Positions 26,528 through 34,806 of a DNA stretch of 64,000 nt are shown piece after piece; position 1 is the first letter of the stretch; every line of letters begins with the position of its first letter. Location of the stretch: assembly GCF_011046735.1 (NCBI RefSeq), contig NZ_CP049258.1, forward strand, positions 806,001 to 870,000, read 5' to 3'. Position numbers and translations under genes: made by a program. The notes under the pieces are model-generated. The model searched no databases, was not told the DNA's origin, and saw nothing but the letters and a program-made list of their open reading frames with translations. The DNA comes from Nordella sp. HKS 07 (lineage in GTDB: Bacteria > Pseudomonadota > Alphaproteobacteria > Rhizobiales > Aestuariivirgaceae).

Positions 26528-26784
26528 GCGGGCAACTCTATCATTCAGCGGCACAACGACAATAAGGTAGGTATCCCAGGGGAAAAAAGAAATAGCGCCC
26601 CGGAAGCACTGCAACATAGGCAACGAGCTGTCGCGCGAAGCGCCGCGCACGCAACGGACTTGCGCCAATCTTGACTCGCCCGTCATTCCGGAGCCTAATC
26701 CGCCCATGGGGCGAAGCGATCACCCCACAAGGCGACAGCCGAAGCATCGCGTCCTGGCACATTTCATCAGTCCGGAGGACGCCC

Positions 26785-27603
26785 ATGCCATCACCCAACA
26801 CCATCACTGTCGACAAGCTTGCCCGCCTGACGGGCCTGCCCAAATGCCCGCATCTCATCGATGTCCGCACCGATGAGGATTTCAGCGCCGACCCGCGCCT
26901 GATCCCGGGTTCGGTCTGGCGCCCGCATCCCCTGGCCGAAAGCTGGGGTTCCGAGCTTGCCGGCAATTCGGCCATCGTCATCTGCCAGCAGGGCCTGAAA
27001 CTCAGCCACGGCACGGCCGCGTGGCTGCGCCATCTCGGCAAGGAGGCGAATGTGCTCGAAGGCGGTTTCGAAGCCTGGGAGGCCGCCGGCCTGCCGCTGG
27101 TGCCTTCCGCGAAACTGCCGCGCCGCGACGAGAAAGGCCGCACCGTCTGGGTGACGCGGTCGCGCCCCAAGATCGACCGTATCGCCTGCCCGTGGCTGAT
27201 CCGGCGCTTCATCGATCCCGAGGCCGTCTTCCTGTTCGTGGCGCCGAGCGAAGTCATCATGGTGGGCGAGCGCTTTGGGGCGACACCTTTCGACATCGAG
27301 AATGTTTTCTGGAGTCATCGCGGTGACACATGCACCTTCGATACGATGATCCAGGAATTCGGCCTCATGACCGAGCCGCTCAAGCGGCTGGCCCTGATCG
27401 TGCGGGGCGCCGACACGGCCCGGCCCGATCTGGCACCCGAGGCGCCGGGCCTGCTCGCCGCCTCGCTCGGCCTGTCGCGCATGTATGCCGACGACCTGCA
27501 GCAGCTCGATGCCGGCCTGTTGCTTTATGACGCTTTCTATCGCTGGTGCCGGGACGCGACCGAGGAGACACATAATTGGCCGACCAACAAGCCGAAGTCC
27601 TGA
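26785..27603 (+). CDS. chrB: Rhodanese-ChrB fusion, chromate resistance protein
   Basis: 272 residues from ATG 26785 with GGAGGAC just before it. The N-terminal rhodanese-like domain (about 1-105) has the Cys loop VICQQGLKLSHG; the C-terminal ChrB domain (about 115-265) has RPKIDRIACPWLIRRFIDP and FGLMTEPLKRLALIVRGAD. ChrB-type proteins accompany ChrA and support chromate or sulfate/oxyanion handling, in some species as a chromate-responsive regulator. The gene overlaps chrA by 28 bases. Confidence 0.85.
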   Translation: MPSPNTITVDKLARLTGLPKCPHLIDVRTDEDFSADPRLIPGSVWRPHPLAESWGSELAGNSAIVICQQGLKLSHGTAAWLRHLGKEANVLEGGFEAWEAAGLPLVPSAKLPRRDEKGRTVWVTRSRPKIDRIACPWLIRRFIDPEAVFLFVAPSEVIMVGERFGATPFDIENVFWSHRGDTCTFDTMIQEFGLMTEPLKRLALIVRGADTARPDLAPEAPGLLAASLGLSRMYADDLQQLDAGLLLYDAFYRWCRDATEETHNWPTNKPKS

Positions 27604-28889
27604 CGCCACTGAGGCCGGCACCGGCCATGGACCGGACACCAACGCCGAGCTTCGCCGAGGCGTTGGGCGTGTGGGCCAAGATCGGTGTCCTCTCCTTCGG
27701 CGGGCCAGCCGGCCAGATCGCGCTCATGCATCGCGTCCTTGTCGACGAGAAGAAATGGATGAGCGAGAGCCGCTATCTGGCGGCGCTCAATTTCTGCATG
27801 CTGCTTCCGGGACCTGAGGCGATGCAGCTCGCCACCTATGCGGGCTGGTCGCTGCATGGCTGGCGGGGCGGGCTTGCCGCCGGCACCCTCTTCGTACTCC
27901 CGGGCGCGCTCGTCGTTCTCGTCCTCTCGATGATCTACGCCGCCTTCGGCCAGGTGCCGATGGTGGCGGCTCTGTTTTTCGGCATCAAGGCGGCGGTGCT
28001 GGCGATCGTCATCGAGGCGCTCTTGCGGGTGGCACGACGCGCCCTCAAACATGCGAGCGACTGGTGGATCGCCGGCATCGCGTTTCTGGCGCTTTATGCC
28101 TTCGCCGTCCCGTTCCCGCTTATCATCCTGGCCGCAGCACTCTTCGGCTTTTTCCGCATCAACGCACCGTCAGAACACGTCGCGGCGACGCCCATTCCCT
28201 GGCGCCAGACCGCTTCCACGCTGGCGCTCTGGCTCGCTTTGTGGCTGGTGCCGCTGGGCCTCATCATCGTTGGTTTCGGCTGGGACCACGTCTTTGCGCA
28301 GACCGCCTTGTTCTTCTCAAAGCTCGCGGTTGTCACCTTCGGCGGCGCCTATGCCGTCCTGAGTTACATGGCGCAGCAGGCGGTGGAGAGTTTCGGCTGG
28401 CTCACCGCGCCTCAGATGATCGACGGGCTCGGCCTCGCCGAGACGACGCCTGGCCCCTTGATCCTGGTCACCGAATTCGTTGGCTATATGGCGGGCTATC
28501 GCTTCGCCGGCGGCATGTGGGGCGGCATCGCCGCGGCGCTCATTACTTTGTGGATGACCTTCACACCCTGCTTCCTGTGGATCATGGTCGGAGCGCCCTA
28601 TATCGAGCGCCTGCACAACATGCCGCGCCTGTCGGGCGCGCTCGCCGCCGTCACCGCGGCGGTGGTCGGCGTCATCCTCAATCTCACCATATGGTTCGCG
28701 CTGCATGTGCTCTTCGCCACGCTCGAGCGCACGCGCTTCGGCCTCGTGCCTGAGTTCCTGACCCTCGATCCGGCGGCGTTGATCCTTTCGATCATCGCGG
28801 CGCTCGCCCTTTTCGTCTTCCATCAGGGCGTATTCCGCACCCTGCTGCTGACCGCGCTTCTGGGGCTCGCCTGGAAGGGCCTGTTCTGA
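27576..28889 (+). CDS. chrA: Chromate transporter ChrA, two-domain form
   Basis: 437 residues with two CHR domains, each opening with the family motif: VWAKIGVLSFGGPAGQIALM and later FFSKLAVVTFGGAYAVLSYM, plus LPGPEAMQLATYAG and TTPGPLILVTEFVGYM. About ten membrane segments. The TTG start at 27576 has GAGGAG eight bases upstream inside chrB; ATG 27627 is an alternative. ChrA exports chromate, probably with proton exchange. Confidence 0.93.
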   Translation: MADQQAEVLTPLRPAPAMDRTPTPSFAEALGVWAKIGVLSFGGPAGQIALMHRVLVDEKKWMSESRYLAALNFCMLLPGPEAMQLATYAGWSLHGWRGGLAAGTLFVLPGALVVLVLSMIYAAFGQVPMVAALFFGIKAAVLAIVIEALLRVARRALKHASDWWIAGIAFLALYAFAVPFPLIILAAALFGFFRINAPSEHVAATPIPWRQTASTLALWLALWLVPLGLIIVGFGWDHVFAQTALFFSKLAVVTFGGAYAVLSYMAQQAVESFGWLTAPQMIDGLGLAETTPGPLILVTEFVGYMAGYRFAGGMWGGIAAALITLWMTFTPCFLWIMVGAPYIERLHNMPRLSGALAAVTAAVVGVILNLTIWFALHVLFATLERTRFGLVPEFLTLDPAALILSIIAALALFVFHQGVFRTLLLTALLGLAWKGLF

Positions 28890-29066
28890 AGACACATGCA
28901 GGCCAACTTAAAGTAATAACAATCCACGAAGCACAACCTCATTTCCGTTGCAGCCCACATTCCCCAGTGTCAAATGTACTACAGGGCGGCATGTGAATTG
29001 GGGCACTCATCATTTCGCTAAAAGCAGGACCGGCGGGTCAGACGCATCCCGCGTCGAGACGGCGGT

Positions 29067-29173
29067 TTAGAGCGCCGGACGCTCACATGGAATCGGTCCG
29101 GCGCTCTACCTCTTTGATTTGCGCATCGGATTATCCGAAAACCGCTTCGCACTTTTCGGTCCGATGCTGTAGC
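29067..29173 (+). repeat. Interspersed hairpin repeat, family A
   Basis: Two adjacent hairpins: AGAGCGCCGGAC paired with GTCCGGCGCTCT, then GCGCATCGG with CCGATGC enclosing CCGAAAA and TTTTCGG. The same layout is found at 56516-56620, and inverted and decayed at 12620-12692. It lies 14 bases before the autotransporter start and fills most of the 298-base gap after chrA. Confidence 0.85.
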
Positions 29174-29187
29174 GGAAGGGATGGGGC

Positions 29188-32100
29188 ATGCATTCATCAT
29201 CAAGGCATTTCCAGCGCAATCTCGCAGCGACGACCGCGCTGACGGTCGCGGCGATGCTGTGGGGAGGCGCCACACAAGCGGCCGTCTTCAATGTCGCGAA
29301 CGAGGCCGAGCTCGCCGATGCCATCGCGCAATCGAATGACAGTCCCGGGAACGATGTGATCGTTCTCACCGGCAATGTCGAGCTGAACACATTCCTGCCG
29401 CCGATCGGGACCGCGACCAGCGGCGAGCTCACTATCGATCTCGGCGGCAACACGATTTCCGGCAACAACACGACGCGCGTCTTCTTCGCCAATGAGGGTG
29501 AGCTCACCATTTCCAACGGCACCATCGCCGATGGCCTGGCGCAGGGCGGCCAGGGCGGCGGCGGCAATGAAGGCGCCGGCGGCGGCGGCATGGGCGCCGG
29601 CGGCGCACTTTATGTGCGCAGCGGCGCCAATGTCACGGTCGACGGAGTCAGCTTCGCGAATAATCAAGCGATAGGCGGCAAGGGCGGCGCCCTCACGGGC
29701 TATAACTTTGGCGGCGGCGGCGGCGGCCTCGGCGGCAATGGCGGCGCGGCGCACAGCGACGATGATGGCAGCGGCGGCGGCGGCGGCGCCTTCGCCAATG
29801 GCGGCAGTTCGAGTGGCGACTTGGGCGGCGCCGGCGGCGGCCCCAATGGCGGCGCCGGCGGCGGCTACGAGATGCCGGGCGGCAATGGCGGCGATCTCTC
29901 CGGCGGCGGCGGCAGCGGGGGTGGCAGACTTGGGATGACCGCCTCAGGGGGCAATGGCGGCTACGGCGCGGGGGGTGGCGGCAGCTCCCGCCAGCTCGAA
30001 AGCGCTGGCGGCGCCGGCGGCTATGGCGGCGGCGGCGGCGGCAGTGGTGTCGGAACTGCGGGTAACGGCGGCTTCGGCGGCGGCGGCGGCGGCGGCTACA
30101 ATAGCGGAGGCCTCGGCGGCTTCGGCGGCGGCCAAGGCGGAAGCACAGGCGCCGGCAGCGGCGGCGGCGGCGCGGGTTTCGGCGGCACGGTCTTCGTTCA
30201 GGATGGCGGATCGCTGATCATCACCGGCTCGGGCGCCATTTCTGGTGGAGCTGTGCAGGGTGGCAGCGCCGGCGGCGCCGGAGGCGCAACCGGCGGCATG
30301 GCGCGTGGCAGCGGCATCTTCCTGCAGAATGCCGGCATGACCTTCGCGCCAAGCGAAGGTCAGACCCAGTCCGTCAGCGATGTCATCGCCGATGACACCG
30401 ATAATGGCGACAATGCCGGCAAGCTTATCAAGGACGGCGACGGCACGCTGATCCTCTCCGCCGTCAACACCTATTCCGGCGGCACGACGATCAAGGCCGG
30501 CCTGCTGCAGGTCGATGCCGACAACAGTCTCGGCGGTGCGACGGGCGGGCTCGAGATCGGCGACGGCACGTTGCGCGCCACTGCCGGCTTCACCAGCGCC
30601 AGGGACATCGAGCTGACCGGCGCTGCCGGGATCGAAGTCCAGATCGACGAACTGGAACTCACCGGCGACATCAGCGGCGGCGGATCGCTGACAAAGAACG
30701 GCGCCGGCACGCTGAAGCTCAGCGGCAGCAACGATTATACAGGTGGCACGACCGTCTCGGACGGCACGCTGCTTGGCGATACGACGAGCCTGCAAGGCGA
30801 CATCCTGAGCGAGGCCGAGCTCATCTTCGATCAGAGCGTCGAAGGGATCTATTCCGGCAAGCTCACCAGTAACGGCACAGGGATCCTCTCCAAGGAAGGG
30901 ATCGGCACGCTCATCTTCACCGGCGACAGCTCGGCCTATGACGGCGAGACCTATGTCAATGAAGGCACCTTGCGGGTCAACGACAGGCTCGGGGGTTCGG
31001 TGAGTGTCGCGAACGGCGCGACGCTCGGCGGCAACGGCACGGTTGGCAAGACGACGGTCGCCGCCGGCGGTGTCCATGCCCCCGGCAACTCCATCGACAC
31101 CCAGACGGTCGACGGCGATTATGCCAATCACGGCATATTGGAGATCGAAGCCAATCCGACTGAGGCCGACAAGATCATCGTCAACGGCACGGTCGACATC
31201 ACCGGGGCCACGCTCAAGCTGCTCCTGACCCCCACCACCGCGGCAGACTGGGGCGTGCTCACTGGACCCTATGTCCTCATCGAGAACGATCTCGACGACG
31301 CCGTGACCGGCACCTTCACCCCGGACGACATTAACAATCTCACCTTCCTCGCCAAGCTCATCGACTATGCCGGCGGGGATGGCAATGACGTGACGCTCAC
31401 GCTGGTGCGCAACAATGTCGACTTCGTCGATGTCGCCCAGACGCGCAACCAGAGGGCCACGGCAGGCGCCATCGACACGCTGGATCTTTCAAGCGAGGTC
31501 TGGACAGCGCTCGCCATGGCGGGCAACGCGGACGAGGCCCGCGCTTTGCTCGACGAGCTGTCGAGCGAAGTGCATGCTTCGCTCGCCGGCATGTTCAATC
31601 AGGACAGCCGCTTCTGGCGCAATGCCGCGAATAACCGGCTGCGCTCGGCCTTCGGCAGCGTCGCCGCGACCGGCCAGCAGGTCATGGGCTTCAGCGCCAC
31701 CGGCCTCACCAATGCGCCGGCCGACACGCAGGGCCTCGCTCTGTGGACGCGCGGCTTCGGCGCCTGGGGCAAGACCAAGAGCGACGGCAATGCGTCGCAG
31801 TTCACCCGCAATGCCGGCGGCTTCCTCGCCGGCGCCGACATGGCCGCCAGCGATGCGATACGCGTGGGCGCGCTCGCCGGCTATGCCCAGTCAAGCTTCG
31901 ACGACGATCACGATTCCTCCGGCAATGCCGATAGCTACCACATCGGTCTCTATGGCGGCACCCAGTCGGGAGCCTTCGGCCTGCGCGCCGGCCTTGCCTA
32001 TGCCTGGCACGATGTCGACACCGAACGCCATGCCTTGGGCGACAAGCTCACCGCCGACTATGATGCCGACACTGTGCAGGTCTTCGTTGAAGCGGGTTAT

Positions 32101-32538
32101 GCACTCGATCTCGACAGCCTGCGCCTCGAGCCCTTCGCCAATGCCGCCTATGTCTCGACCAATACCGACAGCTTCGAGGAGAATGGCGGACCGGCGGCGC
32201 TCAAGAGCGATTCCGAGACCAATGACAACACCTTCACCACACTGGGCATGCGCGCAGCCATGGGCTTCGAGTTGGGCACGATGCCGGCATCATTCCGCGC
32301 CATGGCGGGCTGGCGGCATGCGTTCGGCGACATCAATCCGGAATCGACACTCGCCTTCGACGGCTCGACGGATTTCGTGATCGCGGGCGCTCCCATCGCA
32401 CGCGACGCGGCGGTGCTGGAAGCTGGGTTCGATCTGTCGATATCAGCCGACGCCACGCCCGGCCTTGCCTATAATGGCGAGATCGCCGATGCCGCCGAGG
32501 ATCATGGCCTCAACGCCACGCTGGCGGTCACGTTCTGA
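29188..32538 (+). CDS. Glycine-rich type V autotransporter
   Basis: 1116 residues. An extended signal peptide is followed by a passenger that begins like a beta-helix, then a Gly-rich block (about residues 113-375; runs of Gly-Gly broken by Asn, Ala, Ser and Tyr), then three passenger-associated repeats (TLILSAVNTYSGGTTIKAG; TLKLSGSNDYTGGTTVSDG; TLIFTGDSSAYDGETYVNEG). The C-terminal 280 residues form the 12-strand autotransporter barrel ending in TLAVTF, with the terminal Phe needed for BAM assembly. It is likely a surface adhesin or matrix protein; the ligand is unknown. ATG 29188 follows a weak GGAAGGG site. Confidence 0.9.
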   Translation: MHSSSRHFQRNLAATTALTVAAMLWGGATQAAVFNVANEAELADAIAQSNDSPGNDVIVLTGNVELNTFLPPIGTATSGELTIDLGGNTISGNNTTRVFFANEGELTISNGTIADGLAQGGQGGGGNEGAGGGGMGAGGALYVRSGANVTVDGVSFANNQAIGGKGGALTGYNFGGGGGGLGGNGGAAHSDDDGSGGGGGAFANGGSSSGDLGGAGGGPNGGAGGGYEMPGGNGGDLSGGGGSGGGRLGMTASGGNGGYGAGGGGSSRQLESAGGAGGYGGGGGGSGVGTAGNGGFGGGGGGGYNSGGLGGFGGGQGGSTGAGSGGGGAGFGGTVFVQDGGSLIITGSGAISGGAVQGGSAGGAGGATGGMARGSGIFLQNAGMTFAPSEGQTQSVSDVIADDTDNGDNAGKLIKDGDGTLILSAVNTYSGGTTIKAGLLQVDADNSLGGATGGLEIGDGTLRATAGFTSARDIELTGAAGIEVQIDELELTGDISGGGSLTKNGAGTLKLSGSNDYTGGTTVSDGTLLGDTTSLQGDILSEAELIFDQSVEGIYSGKLTSNGTGILSKEGIGTLIFTGDSSAYDGETYVNEGTLRVNDRLGGSVSVANGATLGGNGTVGKTTVAAGGVHAPGNSIDTQTVDGDYANHGILEIEANPTEADKIIVNGTVDITGATLKLLLTPTTAADWGVLTGPYVLIENDLDDAVTGTFTPDDINNLTFLAKLIDYAGGDGNDVTLTLVRNNVDFVDVAQTRNQRATAGAIDTLDLSSEVWTALAMAGNADEARALLDELSSEVHASLAGMFNQDSRFWRNAANNRLRSAFGSVAATGQQVMGFSATGLTNAPADTQGLALWTRGFGAWGKTKSDGNASQFTRNAGGFLAGADMAASDAIRVGALAGYAQSSFDDDHDSSGNADSYHIGLYGGTQSGAFGLRAGLAYAWHDVDTERHALGDKLTADYDADTVQVFVEAGYALDLDSLRLEPFANAAYVSTNTDSFEENGGPAALKSDSETNDNTFTTLGMRAAMGFELGTMPASFRAMAGWRHAFGDINPESTLAFDGSTDFVIAGAPIARDAAVLEAGFDLSISADATPGLAYNGEIADAAEDHGLNATLAVTF

Positions 32539-32612
32539 GCAGCGGCGCCGTTTCCCCAACGCTGCAAACCGGCTATAGACTGGGCAGAACCGCCAAGGAA
32601 GTCGACGCGTCC

Positions 32613-32879
32613 ATGCCCAAGCACCAGCATCAATCCCATCCCGATATCGTCAAGCGCCTGCGCCGGGTCGAGGGCCAGATCCGCAGCATCGCGGCGATGA
32701 TCGAGGACGGCCGCGGCTGCGTCGATGTCGCCCAGCAGCTCGCCGCCGCCACCAGCGCGCTCTCCGGCGCCAAGGACAAATTCATCCGCGATCACATCGA
32801 CCACTGCCTAGTCGGCGCCGCCGGTAGCAGCAGCCGCGGTCAGCTCGACGAACTGAAGGCGATCACGAAGTTCCTGTGA
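32613..32879 (+). CDS. CsoR/RcnR/InrS-family metal-sensing repressor
   Basis: 88 residues, all-helical DUF156 fold (VKRLRRVEGQIRSIAAMIED). The metal fingerprint is Cys36 (GRGCVDV), His61 and Cys65 (RDHIDHCLV), with His4/His6/His9 near the N-terminus. Cys-His-Cys is the copper CsoR set, and adding an N-terminal His gives the His-Cys-His-Cys set of the nickel sensor InrS. The next gene is an exporter with a His-rich tail preceded by a TACT-G5-N2-AGTA operator, so nickel or cobalt is my first guess and copper the alternative. Confidence 0.9.
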   Translation: MPKHQHQSHPDIVKRLRRVEGQIRSIAAMIEDGRGCVDVAQQLAAATSALSGAKDKFIRDHIDHCLVGAAGSSSRGQLDELKAITKFL

Positions 32880-32892
32880 GGTCGCGTCGATC

Positions 32893-32922
32893 TTGCAAAC
32901 ATACTATACTGGGGGATAGTAT
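32893..32922 (+). promoter_or_regulatory. Promoter of the MFS exporter gene
   Basis: TTGCAA at 32893-32898 and TAGTAT at 32917-32922 with an 18-base spacer would place the transcript start at about 32929, which is the A of the ATG. No good ribosome site precedes the ATG, so a leaderless message is likely. The -10 overlaps the repressor operator. Confidence 0.5.
32907..32921 (+). promoter_or_regulatory. RcnR/InrS-type operator
   Basis: TACTGGGGGATAGTA: a G-tract flanked by TACT and AGTA, the layout described for RcnR, FrmR and InrS sites. It is nested in a wider inverted repeat, CATACTAT and ATAGTATG. It sits between the sensor gene and the exporter gene, over the exporter promoter. Confidence 0.75.
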
Positions 32923-32928
32923 GCGCGC

Positions 32929-34245
32929 ATGCTCGAAGTCCTGAAGCACCGCACCTACCGCCATCTTTTCCTCGCCCAATTGATCGCCCTGATCGGCACC
33001 GGCCTCGCGACCGTGGCGCTGGGGCTGCTAGCGTATGAGCTGGCGGGCGCCAACGCCGGCTCGGTGCTGGGTACGGCGCTCGCCATCAAGATGATCGCCT
33101 TTGTCGGCGTGGCGCCGGTCGCCGCCGCTTTCGCGGAGCGCGTGCCACGCCGCGCCATGCTGATCGCTCTCGATCTCGTGCGCGCCGGCGTTGCCGTTCT
33201 ACTGCCCTTCGTCACCGAGGTTTGGCAGGTCTATGTGCTGATCTTCGTCCTGCAAGCGGCCTCAGCCGGCTTCACCCCGGCCTTCCAGGCCACCATTCCC
33301 GATGTACTGCCGGACGAGAAGCAATATACCCGCGCGCTCTCGCTGTCGCGGCTGGCCTATGATCTCGAAAGCGCCTTGAGCCCGATGCTGGCGGCCGCCC
33401 TTCTCACCGTGATCAGCTTTCACAGCCTGTTTGCCGGCACGGTCTTCGGCTTCCTGGCCTCCGCCGCTCTCGTTTTGTCGGTGACGCTGCCGAGCCCAAA
33501 GCCCGCTGCGGCCCGCGGCATCTATGAGCGCACGACGCGGGGTTTGCGCATCTATCTGGCGACACCGCGCTTGCGCGGCCTGCTCGCGCTCACGCTCGCG
33601 ATCGCGGCGGCGAGCGCCATGGTGATCGTGAACACCGTCGTGCTCGTGCAGGCGGGCTTCGGGCTCGGCCAGAGCGAGACGGCGCTGGCACTCACAGCCT
33701 ATGGGGCGGGCTCGATGACGGCAGCCCTTGGCTTGCCACGCCTTCTCGACAGGTTTTCCGACCGCCAGGCCATGCTGGGCGGAACCGTCGTTCTCGTCAT
33801 CGGCCTGCTGCTCGGCGCGACGGTGGCGAGCTATGGACTGCTTCTGGTCTTGTGGTTCGCGCTCGGCCTCGGCTATTCCCTGGCCATGACGCCGTCCGGA
33901 CGCCTGCTGCGCCGGTCGTCTCAACCCGAGGACCGTCCCGCTTTGTTCGCCGCTCAATTCGCCCTCTCGCATGCCTGCTGGCTGATCACCTATCCGCTCT
34001 CCGGCTGGCTCGGCGCCGAAGCAGGCCTGCCCGCCACCTTCATCGTGCTCGGCGCCATCGGCGCCCTCGCGGTGATAGCCGCCATCCGGCTGTGGCCCGC
34101 CAATGACCCCGAAGAGATCGAGCATGTCCACGAGACGTTGGATCACGACCATCCCCATCTGGCGGGTGGCGGCCATCGTCACCGCCATATCTTCGTGATC
34201 GACAGCCATCATCCCGAATGGCCGAGCGCGCCGGCGTTGCGTTAA
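32929..34245 (+). CDS. MFS exporter with His-rich C-terminal tail (NreB/NrsD-like)
   Basis: 438 residues with about twelve membrane segments and the MFS loop signature region (ALAIKMIAFVGVAPVAAAFAERVPRR). The last 45 residues are cytoplasmic and His-rich (HVHETLDHDHPHLAGGGHRH and further His pairs), as in nickel exporters NreB and NrsD, where the tail buffers metal. The N-terminus MLEVLKHRTYRHLFLAQ is the usual one for this subfamily. With the adjacent sensor and operator, a metal-efflux role (nickel or cobalt) is well supported by context though not proven. Confidence 0.85.
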   Translation: MLEVLKHRTYRHLFLAQLIALIGTGLATVALGLLAYELAGANAGSVLGTALAIKMIAFVGVAPVAAAFAERVPRRAMLIALDLVRAGVAVLLPFVTEVWQVYVLIFVLQAASAGFTPAFQATIPDVLPDEKQYTRALSLSRLAYDLESALSPMLAAALLTVISFHSLFAGTVFGFLASAALVLSVTLPSPKPAAARGIYERTTRGLRIYLATPRLRGLLALTLAIAAASAMVIVNTVVLVQAGFGLGQSETALALTAYGAGSMTAALGLPRLLDRFSDRQAMLGGTVVLVIGLLLGATVASYGLLLVLWFALGLGYSLAMTPSGRLLRRSSQPEDRPALFAAQFALSHACWLITYPLSGWLGAEAGLPATFIVLGAIGALAVIAAIRLWPANDPEEIEHVHETLDHDHPHLAGGGHRHRHIFVIDSHHPEWPSAPALR

Positions 34246-34248
34246 TGG

Positions 34249-34686
34249 ATGGGTGATCTCGCGGTCTATGCCGGGCTCTTTCTGACCGCTTTTGCCGCGG
34301 CAACCATTCTGCCGATGCAATCGGAGGCGGCTCTCGTCGGACTCCTTCTCCTCGACGCGCAGCCGGTCTGGCTGCTGGTGACCGTCGCGAGTGTCGGCAA
34401 TGTCCTGGGCTCGGCCTGCAACTGGCTTCTGGGCCGCGGCATCGAGCGCTACCGCAACCGGCGCTGGTTTCCGGTGAAGGAAGCAGCCCTGGATCGCGCC
34501 AGCGCCTGGTACCGCAGTTATGGCAAGTGGTCGCTGCTGTTGAGCTGGGTGCCCATCATAGGCGACCCGCTTACTGTCGCCGCCGGGGTGCTGCGCGAGC
34601 CATTCCCCATTTTCCTGCTGCTTGTCGCGCTCGCCAAGATCGGCCGCTATCTCGTGCTGACAGTCGCGACCTTGGGCCTCGCGTGA
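34249..34686 (+). CDS. YqaA/DedA-family membrane protein
   Basis: 145 residues, starting three bases after the exporter stop. Hydrophobic segments at about 5-28, 35-60, and 100-145. The DedA-like core WLLGRGIERYRNRRWFPVKE and YGKWSLLLSWVPIIGDPLT (Gly-Asp-Pro in the re-entrant loop) is clear. DedA proteins flip lipids and affect proton balance and cation tolerance. Being third in a metal-efflux unit suggests an envelope or proton-homeostasis role. Confidence 0.85.
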   Translation: MGDLAVYAGLFLTAFAAATILPMQSEAALVGLLLLDAQPVWLLVTVASVGNVLGSACNWLLGRGIERYRNRRWFPVKEAALDRASAWYRSYGKWSLLLSWVPIIGDPLTVAAGVLREPFPIFLLLVALAKIGRYLVLTVATLGLA

Positions 34687-34692
34687 GCCTAA

Positions 34693-34749
34693 GTTAGAGC
34701 ACTAACATCTCTGCGCAAGGCGATTGACACGATGTTAGATAAATAACAT
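34693..34749. promoter_or_regulatory. Promoter and palindromic operators upstream of the dipeptide-type ABC operon
   Basis: TTGACA at 34724-34729 and CATAGT at 34747-34752 form a likely promoter. Two inverted repeats share the half-site TAAC(AT)/(AT)GTTA: GTTAGAGCACTAAC at 34693-34706 and ATGTTAGATAAATAACAT at 34732-34749, the second covering the spacer and -10. The obvious candidate binder is the RpiR-family protein at the end of the operon. Confidence 0.55.
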
Positions 34750-34806
34750 AGTGGCCGCGCATAAGGGGCAAAGGAGCCCCCACAACGATAAACATCGAGG
34801 AACGCC

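Noticed and set aside
23012-26674. A 1220-residue plus-strand open frame
   Set aside because: It is the antisense shadow of the indolepyruvate oxidoreductase gene; composition is Arg/His/Leu-rich without any domain, while the minus strand has clear motifs.
29560-30200. Short tandem repeats that could suggest a CRISPR or satellite array
   Set aside because: They are in-frame glycine codons within one long gene, with no spacers.
29944-31131. An alanine-rich 395-residue minus-strand frame
   Set aside because: It mirrors the glycine-rich autotransporter block; GGC codons read as GCC on the other strand.
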